Source: Clostridiales bacterium (lineage in GTDB: Bacteria; Bacillota; Clostridia; Christensenellales; CAG-138). Taken from it: DNA of 62,134 nt. Numbering within the stretch: position 1 is the stretch's first letter; each line of letters starts with the position of its first letter. The stretch covers positions 1 through 62,134 of the forward strand of contig SFCQ01000010.1 in assembly GCA_004558525.1 (NCBI GenBank), given 5' to 3'. Positions 7,194 through 14,294 of this stretch are shown piece after piece. The notes under the pieces are model-generated. The model saw only the letters and a list, made by a program, of their open reading frames with translations. It was not told the origin of the DNA and made no database searches. Both the position numbers and the translations under genes were made by a program.

Positions 7194-9023
7194 ATGGAAA
7201 AAACTAAGAAGCCAAAGTATAACATGTGGCAAAACACGGCGTATATGATAAAGACCGCATGGACAACGCATAAGCCGGTAATATTCCTTGTTGTGGGGCT
7301 TGCGGTAACGGGCGCAGGCAAGACCATAGCGGAGCTGCTCATAGCTCCCTCTATACTTGCAAAAATAGAGCTTTCCGTTCCGCTAAACGAGCTTATTATG
7401 AGCATATTGCTCTTTACCGGCATATTGCTGCTTTTGAGCGCGCTTTATGCGTATATTGACGAAAATAAGCAGTTTGGCCGCATAGATACGCGCAAAACGT
7501 TGATCCGCCGCATAGCTTCAAAAATCGCCGGCACATCGTTTCCGAACATACTGGATACCAGCTTTATCGCCGCACAGAAGCAGTCGCAGGAGTCTTGCGG
7601 CAATAATAGCTGCGCCAGCGAAGCCATATGGAAGACATGGACCGATATACTTACCAACGTGTTGGGCTTTGCAGTATATCTTATGCTGCTCTCAGGCCTT
7701 AATATATGGCTTATAGCGCTGGTAATAACAACTACGGCGATAAGCTACTTTTCAGGTAAGCGCATAAACGAATGGGAATACAGGCATCGCGAGGAAAAGG
7801 CTGAATTTGTTGATAAGCTATCCTATATTTATGACGTAGCCACCAAGCGCGAATATGCCAAGGATATACGCATGTTTGGCCTTAAGGCATGGTTCGAGGA
7901 ACTTTATGACGCTACCATGCGGCTGTATCAGGCCTTTGCGGCAAAGCGCGAGAGCGTGTACATATGGACAAACATAATTGACCTTGTGCTTACGGTTTTA
8001 AGAAACGGCGTTGCCTACGCCTATCTTATATGGCTCACGATAGAAAACGGATTGCCGGTATCCAAGTTCCTGCTCTACTTTACCGCGATGAGCGGCTTTA
8101 CCCAATGGGTCAGCGGCATACTTAATAGCTTTTCTCAGCTTCATAAGCAGAGCCTTGAGCTTTCCACGCTGAGGGAGTTCCTTGAGTGGCCTGAGCCGTT
8201 TAAGTTCAATGAAGGCAAGCCGCTCAAGAAGGCGCTCGATAAGCCATATGAGATAAGGCTTGAAAACGTATCATACCGGTATCCCGAGGCAAAAGAGAAT
8301 ACGCTTTCCCATGTTGAGCTGACCGTTAAAGCAGGCGAGAAGCTTGCTATAGTCGGCCTTAACGGTGCGGGAAAAACAACGCTGGTTAAGCTCATATGCG
8401 GCTTCCTTGACCCTACAGAGGGCCGTGTGCTGCTAAACGGCGAGGATATACGCCAATACAACAGAAAAGACTATTATGCCCTGTTTTCAGCAGTATTTCA
8501 GGATTTTTCGGTGCTTGAGGTAAGCGTTAAGGAAAACGTTGCCCAAAGGGTGGACGATATAGACATAGAGCGTGTGTGGCGCTGCCTTGACGAAGCAGGA
8601 CTTACGGAGACTGTTAAGGCATTGCCTAAGGGGATCGATACGCCAATAGGCAGGCTGGTTTATGAGGATGGAGTTGAGCTTTCAGGCGGACAGACGCAGC
8701 GGCTGATGCTTGCGCGTGCGCTCTATAAAAACGGCCCCATACTCACGCTTGATGAACCCACGGCGGCCTTGGACCCCATAGCCGAAAACGACATATATCA
8801 AAAATACAGCCAGATGACAAACGGCAGGACGTCCATTTTTATTTCGCATCGTCTTGCTTCAACAAGGTTCTGCGACAGGATACTCTTCATCAAAGGCGGC
8901 AACATCGCCGAAGAGGGAAGTCATGAGCAGCTTTTGAAGCTCGGCGGCGAATATGCAAGGCTGTTTGAGGTGCAGAGCAAATACTATCAGGAGGGAGGAA
9001 ACGAGCATGGAAAACATGAATAA
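7194..9023 (+). CDS. ABC exporter half-transporter (permease-ATPase), subunit 1
   Basis: A 609-residue membrane protein with an N-terminal six-helix exporter domain and a C-terminal ATPase. The ATPase has Walker A GLNGAGKTTL (about residue 387), the Q loop SAVFQDFS, the signature LSGGQTQRLMLARAL, Walker B ILTLDEPTAALDP and the switch histidine in ISHRLAS. The second half-transporter starts before this gene ends, so they very likely form a heterodimer. Heterodimeric exporters beside LytTR/GHKL systems commonly move peptides, bacteriocins or drugs; no precursor peptide or modification gene is visible here. Expression is probably controlled by the upstream two-component pair. ATG at 7194 with GAGGTGAG as ribosome binding site. 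Confidence 0.92.
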   Translation: MEKTKKPKYNMWQNTAYMIKTAWTTHKPVIFLVVGLAVTGAGKTIAELLIAPSILAKIELSVPLNELIMSILLFTGILLLLSALYAYIDENKQFGRIDTRKTLIRRIASKIAGTSFPNILDTSFIAAQKQSQESCGNNSCASEAIWKTWTDILTNVLGFAVYLMLLSGLNIWLIALVITTTAISYFSGKRINEWEYRHREEKAEFVDKLSYIYDVATKREYAKDIRMFGLKAWFEELYDATMRLYQAFAAKRESVYIWTNIIDLVLTVLRNGVAYAYLIWLTIENGLPVSKFLLYFTAMSGFTQWVSGILNSFSQLHKQSLELSTLREFLEWPEPFKFNEGKPLKKALDKPYEIRLENVSYRYPEAKENTLSHVELTVKAGEKLAIVGLNGAGKTTLVKLICGFLDPTEGRVLLNGEDIRQYNRKDYYALFSAVFQDFSVLEVSVKENVAQRVDDIDIERVWRCLDEAGLTETVKALPKGIDTPIGRLVYEDGVELSGGQTQRLMLARALYKNGPILTLDEPTAALDPIAENDIYQKYSQMTNGRTSIFISHRLASTRFCDRILFIKGGNIAEEGSHEQLLKLGGEYARLFEVQSKYYQEGGNEHGKHE

Positions 9024-10899
9024 GAAAAAAACTACCATATGCGCGGCTATAAAGCGCACTGTAAGGGCATGGAAGCTGTTTTGGAAGATAATGCCGGGCT
9101 GGTTTGTGGCCACCTTCCTTAAAGGAATATTTTCCGCAATAACGCCTTATGTGACAATATGGTTTTCGGCAAGGCTGATAAATGAGCTTGCAGGCGGCCG
9201 CGACCCTATGGTGCTCAGGCACTATGTTATATGGATACTCGCCTCCTCAGCCGTGCTGATGCTTGCCAACGCCGTATTTGAAAGATGGTACAAAGCCGAG
9301 GATTGCACCATGTGGTCGCGCGGCAACATAATTTATATGCAGAAGCTTCTTAACATGGACTTTGTGGATATAGACAGCCAAAGCGTATACGACCTTTATA
9401 TGCAGATAATGCAGAGCCAGAATTGCGCCGCATGGGGACTTATGGAGTCGCTTAGTCTTCTTGAGTCGATAGTGCCGGCCATATTCCAGATAATCGGCGG
9501 CATAGGCCTTTCGGTGAGCTTGTTCAGCACGATGGTGCCTGATAATTCAAAGGGCCTTTTGTTCCTGAACAGCCCCTTGTCAATAATCGTAATCGTCTCG
9601 GCGCTGATGCTTGCCGCCGCAGCCTCTCCCTGGTGCGCAACAAAGGGAAGCTCATACTGGAGCAGGTTTACGCCTCAGGCTCGATTCGAAAACCGTTTCT
9701 TAAGCTTTTTCGGATTTGTAAGCACCGAGCGGAAGCGTGCGGCGGATCTAAGAATGTACGAGCAGCAGGAAAACGTTTGCAACGTATACTCTTTGCGCAA
9801 CAATGCGTTCGGGCCACATTCTCTGATGGCAAAATGGGCCAGAGGCCCTATGGGCTTATGGCGTGTGGCTTCGGCGGCTATATCTGTGCTGCTGACAGGC
9901 GTTATATACTTGTTCGTGTGCCTAAAGGCTTATGGCGGGGCCTTCGGCTTGGGCTCGGTAACGCAGTATATAGGCGCTATAACCACGCTGTTCATAGGCA
10001 TATCCGCTATGCTTGAAACGCTTGGCAACATGCGCATAAATGCGGAGTTTCTTGAAACTACATATGAGCTTATCGATATGCCTAACAGAATGTATCAAGG
10101 CACCCTTACCACCGAAAAGAGGAACGACAGAAAGTACGAGGTGGAGTTCAGGGACGTTTCGTTTAAGTATCCAGGCAGCGATAGCTATGCCCTGAGACAT
10201 GTTAATATGAAGTTCAAAATAGGCAGCAGGCTTGCGGTAGTTGGCATGAATGGCAGCGGAAAGACAACGTTTATAAAGCTGCTGTGCAGATTGTATGACC
10301 CTACTGAGGGTCAGATACTTTTGAACGGCATAGACATACGCAAATACCGCTACGATGATTATATAAGCATATTCTCCGTGGTGTTTCAGGACTTTAAGCT
10401 GTTTTCGCTGCCTCTTGGCCAAAACGTTGCCGCCAGCAGGAATTATGATGCCGAAAGGGTGAAGGATTGCCTTGTAAAAGCAGGCTTTGGGGATAAGCTT
10501 GAGCATATGCCTAACGGGCTTGATGCATATTTGTATAAGGATATAGACAAAGAAGGCGTTGAGATATCCGGCGGCGAGGCGCAGAAGATAGCCATAGCAA
10601 GGGCATTGTATAAGGACGCGCCGTTTATAGTGCTTGATGAGCCAACGGCAGCGCTCGATCCGGTAGCCGAAGCCGAAATATATGAAAAGTTCAACGATAT
10701 AGCCGGCGACAAAACTGCCATATACATAAGCCACAGGCTTTCAAGCTGCAAGTTCTGCGATGAGATAGCTGTATTTCACAATGGCGAGGTGATACAGCAG
10801 GGTACACATGAGAGCCTTGTCGCCGACGAATCCGGAAAATACTATGAGCTTTGGAACGCACAGGCACAGTATTATGCTGAAGAACAAGCTGATGAATAA
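9007..10899 (+). CDS. ABC exporter half-transporter (permease-ATPase), subunit 2
   Basis: A 630-residue partner of the preceding subunit. It has an N-terminal membrane domain with several long hydrophobic stretches and an ATPase with Walker A GMNGSGKTTF, Q loop SVVFQDFK, signature ISGGEAQKIAIARAL, Walker B FIVLDEPTAALDP and the H loop ISHRLSS. Both subunits keep a glutamate after Walker B, so both sites look catalytically competent. The ATG at 9007 is chosen because GGGAGG (8993-8998) lies 8 nt upstream; this overlaps the previous gene by 17 nt. A longer frame from 8953 lacks a ribosome binding site. The cargo is unknown. Confidence 0.92.
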   Translation: MENMNKKKTTICAAIKRTVRAWKLFWKIMPGWFVATFLKGIFSAITPYVTIWFSARLINELAGGRDPMVLRHYVIWILASSAVLMLANAVFERWYKAEDCTMWSRGNIIYMQKLLNMDFVDIDSQSVYDLYMQIMQSQNCAAWGLMESLSLLESIVPAIFQIIGGIGLSVSLFSTMVPDNSKGLLFLNSPLSIIVIVSALMLAAAASPWCATKGSSYWSRFTPQARFENRFLSFFGFVSTERKRAADLRMYEQQENVCNVYSLRNNAFGPHSLMAKWARGPMGLWRVASAAISVLLTGVIYLFVCLKAYGGAFGLGSVTQYIGAITTLFIGISAMLETLGNMRINAEFLETTYELIDMPNRMYQGTLTTEKRNDRKYEVEFRDVSFKYPGSDSYALRHVNMKFKIGSRLAVVGMNGSGKTTFIKLLCRLYDPTEGQILLNGIDIRKYRYDDYISIFSVVFQDFKLFSLPLGQNVAASRNYDAERVKDCLVKAGFGDKLEHMPNGLDAYLYKDIDKEGVEISGGEAQKIAIARALYKDAPFIVLDEPTAALDPVAEAEIYEKFNDIAGDKTAIYISHRLSSCKFCDEIAVFHNGEVIQQGTHESLVADESGKYYELWNAQAQYYAEEQADE

Positions 10900-10911
10900 G
10901 GGAGAGAAGGT

Positions 10912-11199
10912 ATGCAAAACGTGGAACTTATAGTTACCTACACATTAAAGCATGGCATGAGACAACGCTTTTTAGATGAAGTGTACGCTGAAGGGATACC
11001 GCAAAAGGTGCTTGAGGAGGACGGCTGCCTGCGCTATGAATACTGCCTTAGCGTAGATGATGAAGAAAGGCTCGTGCTGATAGAAAAGTGGCAAAGTGAG
11101 CAGCAGCAGAAAAAGCACCTTGCCCAAGCGCACATGCAGGCGCTAAAGATGATAAAGGAGCGTTATGTGCTGGATACCAAGGTAGAAATGTTCACATAA
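10912..11199 (+). CDS. ABM-domain protein (antibiotic biosynthesis monooxygenase family)
   Basis: A 95-residue protein with the dimeric alpha/beta-barrel ABM pattern: an opening strand ELIVTYTLKHGMRQRFL, the central GCLRYEYCLSVDDEERLVLIEKW, and the helix HLAQAHMQAL. Members include small cofactor-free quinone monooxygenases, haem-degrading enzymes and proteins of unknown role. The W and H residues of the core are present but do not fix the activity. It lies 12 nt after the second exporter subunit and ends the operon, so it may act on or detoxify the same compound; that is inference. GGGAGAAGG is the ribosome binding site. Confidence 0.85.
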   Translation: MQNVELIVTYTLKHGMRQRFLDEVYAEGIPQKVLEEDGCLRYEYCLSVDDEERLVLIEKWQSEQQQKKHLAQAHMQALKMIKERYVLDTKVEMFT

Positions 11200-11239
11200 A
11201 CAGATATAAAAAGCGCTACGCCTATATTGAGCGCTCGGC

Positions 11240-11416
11240 GTGCCGAAAGAGTGGCTGAGCGCCGCTTTTTCGAGCTTTTGCAGGGTTTGCCTCTTGCTGC
11301 GCTCCGGGCGGCAAGCCCCTAAAAGTACGAAAACCTAAAGGCTTTCATCTGTTCTGACGTGCTGTCCTCAGAGCCGGAATCAGCTTAAGGGGCACCCGCC
11401 CTTTTTCAACTGATGG
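11240..11416 (+). repeat. Dispersed five-hairpin repeat, copy 2 (degenerate)
   Basis: Same order of stem-loops as the copy at 4220: GAGTGGC/GCCGCTTTTT, a GCC..GGGCGGC hairpin, GAAAACC/GGCTTTC, TTCTGACG/CCTCAGAG, and AAGGGGC/GCCC. Several pairs are eroded and the right terminal repeat is not recognisable, so this copy looks older. It lies between the ABM gene and the tRNA promoter. Its first hairpin with T-run may end the exporter operon transcript. Confidence 0.7.
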
Positions 11417-11601
11417 CAATAAGAGGATAACCCGCGCTATTTGCAGACAAGCTCTTATAAAACTGAATGGCGATACGCATATATGGAAAATTCGGGATTG
11501 ACAGTTAATATGCTTTCTGCTAAAATACCTAATTGTCGGCAGAGAACGGAAAAGCCGTTTCCGGCGACGCCGATTGGGTTCAGCGCCGAAGGGGTAAATG
11601 A
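11417..11601 (+). promoter_or_regulatory. Strong promoter and leader of the tRNA cluster
   Basis: A textbook vegetative promoter: -35 TTGACA (11498-11503), 17-bp spacer, -10 TAAAAT (11521-11526). The first tRNA starts about 70 nt after the expected start site, with a GC-rich leader that can fold (GGAAAAGCC..GGC). No ORF is supported here. Confidence 0.8.
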
Positions 11602-11678
11602 GCGCCTGTAGCTCAGCTGGATAGAGCAACGGCCTTCTAAGCCGTAGGTCCAGGGTTCGAATCCCTGCGGGCGCGCCA
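11602..11678 (+). tRNA. tRNA-Arg (TCT)
   Basis: Acceptor stem GCGCCTG pairs with CGGGCGC, followed by G and an encoded CCA. The anticodon loop CTTCTAA gives anticodon TCT, reading AGA and AGG; AGG is heavily used in this genome. D arm GCTC..GAGC and T loop TTCGAAT are intact. Confidence 0.95.
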
Positions 11679-11685
11679 GGAATAT

Positions 11686-11725
11686 GGTGGGTATAGTGTG
11701 GGTTCGAGTCCCACTACCCACCCCA
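11686..11725 (+). pseudogene. tRNA-His remnant reduced to acceptor stem and T arm
   Basis: Forty bases fold as a minihelix. Acceptor GTGGGTA (11687-11693) pairs with TACCCAC (11715-11721), the extra G at 11686 faces C at 11722 as in G-1:C73 of tRNA-His, and CCA is encoded at 11723-11725. A perfect T arm follows a 4-nt linker: GTGGG, loop TTCGAGT, CCCAC (11698-11714). The D arm, anticodon arm and variable loop are missing. It sits between tRNA-Arg and tRNA-Gln with normal spacing. The most likely origin is an internal deletion of a tRNA-His gene. Confidence 0.75.
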
Positions 11726-11759
11726 TTTTCTTTCCCCAAGGCGTTTTTTGCGCTAATGT

Positions 11760-11835
11760 TGGGGTGTCGCCAAGCGGCTAAGGCCCCGGATTTTGATTCC
11801 GGTATCCGCAGGTTCGAATCCTGCCACCCCAGCCA
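11760..11835 (+). tRNA. tRNA-Gln (TTG)
   Basis: Acceptor TGGGGTG pairs with CACCCCA, then G and encoded CCA. The anticodon stem CCGGA/TCCGG encloses TTTTGAT, giving anticodon TTG, which reads CAA. T loop TTCGAAT is normal. Confidence 0.95.
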
Positions 11836-11842
11836 TTGATTT

Positions 11843-11918
11843 GACCCGTTAGCTCAGTCGGTAGAGCACTTGACTTTTAATCAAGGTGTCCGGAGTTCGA
11901 ATCTCCGACGGGTCACCA
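11843..11918 (+). tRNA. tRNA-Lys (TTT)
   Basis: Acceptor GACCCGT pairs with ACGGGTC, with A and encoded CCA. The stem CTTGA/TCAAG encloses CTTTTAA, giving anticodon TTT for AAA and AAG. D and T arms are complete. Confidence 0.95.
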
Positions 11919-11937
11919 CTTATCCTTTGGCGCGTAT

Positions 11938-12022
11938 GCGGGCGTGGCGGAATTGGCAGACGCGCCGGATTTAGGTTCCGGTGCCGTAAGGCGTATGAGT
12001 TCAAATCTCTTCGCCCGCACCA
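11938..12022 (+). tRNA. tRNA-Leu (TAG)
   Basis: Acceptor GCGGGCG pairs with CGCCCGC, then A and encoded CCA. The stem CCGGA/TCCGG encloses TTTAGGT, giving anticodon TAG, which reads CTN codons. The 85-nt length includes the long class II variable arm (TGCCGTAAGGCGTA). Confidence 0.95.
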
Positions 12023-12037
12023 ATAAAGTTAATATAG

Positions 12038-12111
12038 GCGGGTATAGTGTAATGGTAACACATTAGCCTTCCAAGCTGAGATAGAGGGTTCGAGTCCCTT
12101 TACCCGCTCCA
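12038..12111 (+). tRNA. tRNA-Gly (TCC)
   Basis: Acceptor GCGGGTA pairs with TACCCGC, then T and encoded CCA. The anticodon stem TTAGC/GCTGA encloses CTTCCAA, giving anticodon TCC for GGA and GGG. Last tRNA of the cluster. Confidence 0.94.
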
Positions 12112-12116
12112 GAAAA

Positions 12117-12156
12117 GAAACCGCTTTTGTCTGCCAAGACAAAAGCGGTTTCTTTT
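12117..12156 (+). terminator. Intrinsic terminator of the tRNA cluster
   Basis: A perfect 16-bp stem, GAAACCGCTTTTGTCT with its complement, has a GCCA loop and is followed by TTTT. It lies 5 nt after tRNA-Gly. Confidence 0.9.
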
Positions 12157-12160
12157 CAAC

Positions 12161-12345
12161 GAAATAAATCCCTTGCGGGATTTGTGAAATTTGCTTCGCA
12201 AGTGAAATACGCCTGCAGCGTGTGAAATCGCTGCGGCGGTGGGGGATTTCTTTCATTTCACTTTCTGCGCAAGCGGAAAATTTCACAATGCTCGCAGAGC
12301 ATTATTTCACATCCGAAGGATATTTCACTTCACAATCCGTCCTTT
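12161..12345. repeat. GTGAAAT/ATTTCAC mini-hairpin array
   Basis: GTGAAAT occurs at 12184, 12202 and 12222, and its reverse complement ATTTCAC at 12255, 12280, 12304 and 12322. Most intervals are themselves small inverted repeats: TTGC-ttcg-GCAA, ACGC..GCGT, TTTC..GAAA, AATGCT-cgc-AGAGCATT and ATCC-gaa-GGAT. The forward motifs in the left half face the inverse motifs in the right half, so the whole region can also form one long stem. No coding potential is seen. Confidence 0.75.
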
Positions 12346-12393
12346 CTGCTGTATAATCAGTTCGATAAACTTGAATTTGTTTAGGAGCAACTT

Positions 12394-12909
12394 ATGAGAT
12401 TAAGGACGATAATGATATTTCCAGAATTTCAAAATCAGGAAATCATTGATAATATTAGGAAACAATATGACCCCTTGGCCAGATTAGTAAAACCGCATAT
12501 AACATTGGTGTTCCCGTTTGAAAGTCCAATGAGCAACGAGGAATTAACACATATACTGAACAAACGATTACAAGATGTAAAGCCATTTGAACTCACATTA
12601 GGAGGCTTGAGCAAACACGAAGATATTTTTGGTAATTATATCTTTTTGAATGTCCTACAAGGCGCAGAAACATTAGACTATATTCATCAAATACTATACG
12701 ATAACGAATTTAAGGAATTTGATATTGGATTGCAATATATACCCCATATGACCATTGGAAAACTACCAACAGTTGAACTGCTAAACAATGCTTTTAGAAA
12801 CATACAGTCGATAAACGACACTTTCAGTACAGTAGTCAAGAAAATATCTGTTGAAATGATTGGTGACAATGAGGAATCAATTATTGTGATTGAAAAAGAG
12901 CTTATTTGA
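12394..12909 (+). CDS. 2'-5' RNA ligase / cyclic phosphodiesterase family protein
   Basis: The 171-residue protein has the two H-x-T/S motifs of the 2H phosphoesterase superfamily: PHITLVFPF (His35, Thr37) and PHMTIGKL (His118, Thr120). These catalytic pairs hydrolyse or form 2',5'- or cyclic phosphodiester bonds in RNA, tRNA-splicing products or nucleotides; the physiological substrate is unknown. The gene has its own promoter, with -10 TATAAT at 12351-12356, and a TAGGAG ribosome binding site 8 nt before the ATG. It is markedly more AT-rich than its neighbours and sits beside a tRNA cluster, so it was probably acquired. Cytosolic, monocistronic. Confidence 0.88.
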   Translation: MRLRTIMIFPEFQNQEIIDNIRKQYDPLARLVKPHITLVFPFESPMSNEELTHILNKRLQDVKPFELTLGGLSKHEDIFGNYIFLNVLQGAETLDYIHQILYDNEFKEFDIGLQYIPHMTIGKLPTVELLNNAFRNIQSINDTFSTVVKKISVEMIGDNEESIIVIEKELI

Positions 12910-13155
12910 TAAATTCCAATTTGTCGAACAGAGCAGTCACACTACTTTTGCTTACTTTTACCTCAATTCTGCTCCGTTTGATTACTCTTTCGCAAAACAA
13001 AAGCCTGTGCTATGCATAGGTTTTTGTTTAATACTTAAATCGCTGTGCTAATGTAAAAAAACGTATTGCGCTGCGGATCGTGTATGCTATAATGCATATG
13101 ATCGGTGAAAACTTGAATTATCATAAAAGGATAACTGCTGAAAGGAGAAAACGAG

Positions 13156-13479
13156 ATGGAAGTGCTTGTATCTGCTGCGGAATTGCGCGAGCTTAAGCCG
13201 TTTTTGAACGAGATTGGGCAGCTTACAGCGTTTCCGGCAAAGCATAAAAAGCAGCTTATGGCGCTTTGGTATCTTGCTGAAAAGATTGAACCCTGCAAGG
13301 AATACACGGAGCCTGAAATAAATGGCATAATAAATAGCTGGCATACGTTTGGCGACCAGGCAACCTTGAGAAGGGAGCTTATCAACAAGCGGCTCCTGTT
13401 CAGAAACAGGGAATGCAGCCGCTATTGGGCGGAGAAGGACAAGGGTTCTTTAGAGGATTTTATAAACGACCACATTTGA
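13156..13479 (+). CDS. DUF2087 domain protein
   Basis: A 107-residue protein whose middle and C-terminal part matches DUF2087: FPAKHKKQLMALWYLAEK, the YTEPEINGIINSWH turn, and the ATLRRELINKRLL helix followed by RYWA. The domain is a compact winged-helix-like fold often found at the end of transcriptional regulators; here it stands alone after about 30 N-terminal residues. A promoter with -10 TATAAT at 13089-13094 and the ribosome binding site AAAGGAGAA precede the ATG. Function is unknown; a small regulator is possible but unproven. Confidence 0.8.
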   Translation: MEVLVSAAELRELKPFLNEIGQLTAFPAKHKKQLMALWYLAEKIEPCKEYTEPEINGIINSWHTFGDQATLRRELINKRLLFRNRECSRYWAEKDKGSLEDFINDHI

Positions 13480-13578
13480 GCCATACAAACTTTAATTAAC
13501 AAAAACAACTAAAACCAGTATTCTCTAAGCGAAGCGGAGCATGCTGATAAAGCCACATGCCTTGCTTATAACAATAAC

Positions 13579-13664
13579 ATATAAACATATATTTATATTT
13601 TAATGAAAACCCATTGACAACACAATATAGAAACATTATCATATAAACAGATGTTTATATGATA
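13579..13664 (+). promoter_or_regulatory. ArsR-regulated promoter with two operators
   Basis: Promoter: -35 TTGACA (13614-13619), 17-bp spacer, -10 TATCAT (13637-13642). Operator O1 is the inverted repeat ATATAAA/TTTATAT at 13579-13598, upstream of the -35. Operator O2 is a perfect palindrome at 13637-13664 with core ATATAAACA-GA-TGTTTATAT, covering the -10 and start site. Similar AT-rich palindromes are bound by SmtB/CadC/CzrA repressors, whose metal-bound forms release DNA. Confidence 0.8.
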
Positions 13665-13666
13665 GC

Positions 13667-13856
13667 CTGTCGATAAACCTTGGGGTTGTTAAGGGGCGGC
13701 TTCCCCTTAAGCTAATTCCGGCTCTGACGGCACACACGTCAGAACGGATGAAAACCTTTAGGTTTTCGTTCTTTGCAACTTTTGCCGCCCGGGAGCGTGA
13801 GCGAGAGGCAAAGCCCGTAAAAACTCGAAAAAGTGGCGCTCAGCCACTTTTCGACA
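13667..13856 (-). repeat. Dispersed five-hairpin repeat, copy 3 (inverted, inside the metal operon leader)
   Basis: In reverse orientation this 190-bp stretch matches the copy at 4220 across its length: TGTCGA/TCGACA ends, AAAAGTGGC/GCCACTTTTT, the CTCCCGGGCGGC hairpin, GAAAACCTAAAGGTTTTC (a perfect palindrome), TTCTGACG/CGTCAGAG and AAGGGG/CCCCTT. It lies entirely within the transcribed leader between operators O2 and O3, leaving only 2-3 bp on each side. Read from the promoter, the last hairpin (13826-13852) is followed only by a short T-rich stretch. Confidence 0.8.
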
Positions 13857-13859
13857 CTC

Positions 13860-13887
13860 TTTCATATAAACAGATATTTATATGAAA
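13860..13887 (+). promoter_or_regulatory. Third ArsR-type operator (O3)
   Basis: The palindrome TTCATATAAA-cagata-TTTATATGAA ends 12 nt before the regulator ATG. It differs from O2 by one base in the 20-bp core. No promoter hexamers accompany it, so it is either a second repressor site or a duplicated target flanking the repeat. Confidence 0.7.
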
Positions 13888-13898
13888 GGGTGTGTGCA

Positions 13899-14294
13899 AT
13901 GGACAGCGAAAGCAGAAATCTTGTATGCTTGACAGAGCATGCGGATCCCGCACATGAGGCGGAGATATTATCTAAAATACCGGATGAAGACGCCGCGCTT
14001 GACGCTTCGGAGCTGTTTACCCAGCTCGCAAGTCCGACAAGGATAAGGCTTTTGTGCATATTGGCTATTGAGGAAATGTGCGTGTGCGAGCTTGCTGACA
14101 TGCTTATGATGAGCCAGCCGGCAATATCACATCACCTTAGGCTGCTCAGGCAAAGCGGCGTAGTCAAATATAAAAAGAGCGGCAAAAGGGTCATATATTA
14201 TATAACAGAGACTCCGGCGGGAGTCCTGGCCCGCTTTATAGTTAAGGATTTGATGAAGGAGGAAAGCAAAGATGAGCAACAAGACAAGGCATGA
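13899..14294 (+). CDS. ArsR/SmtB-family metal-sensing repressor (CadC/CzrA-like)
   Basis: The 131-residue protein is a winged-helix repressor. The metal-binding motif of CadC-like sensors is present as EMCVCELA (Cys61, Cys63) at the start of the helix-turn-helix, followed by MSQPAISHHLRLL (recognition helix) and KKSGKRVIYYI (wing). Cys10, His14 and His19 in the N-terminal extension could complete a soft-metal site for Cd, Pb or Zn. I start at ATG 13899, after AAAGGG and downstream of the operator; a longer frame from 13833 would translate the repeat and operator. It overlaps the ATPase gene by 23 nt and presumably represses the operon through the palindromes upstream. Confidence 0.9.
   Translation: MDSESRNLVCLTEHADPAHEAEILSKIPDEDAALDASELFTQLASPTRIRLLCILAIEEMCVCELADMLMMSQPAISHHLRLLRQSGVVKYKKSGKRVIYYITETPAGVLARFIVKDLMKEESKDEQQDKA

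Noticed and set aside
9633..10734. Long overlapping ORFs (plus and minus) inside the second ABC exporter gene
   Set aside because: The exporter frame has full ATPase motifs; the others are arginine/tyrosine-rich shadows.
5724..11199. Bacteriocin or RiPP biosynthetic cluster around the two ABC exporters
   Set aside because: No precursor peptide with leader, no modification enzyme and no peptidase C39 domain on the exporters.
11195..11216. Similarity of the sequence after the ABM gene to the ArsR operator (ACATAAACAGATAT)
   Set aside because: Only a partial match without dyad symmetry; likely chance, although it also borders a copy of the repeat.
12161..12345. CRISPR array at the GTGAAAT repeats
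   Set aside because: The repeat unit is only 7 nt, it inverts at the middle, and intervals are short self-complementary sequences, unlike CRISPR spacers. No cas genes.
13833..13898. Upstream extension of the ArsR repressor frame
   Set aside because: It would translate the dispersed repeat and the operator; ATG 13899 has a ribosome binding site and fits family length.
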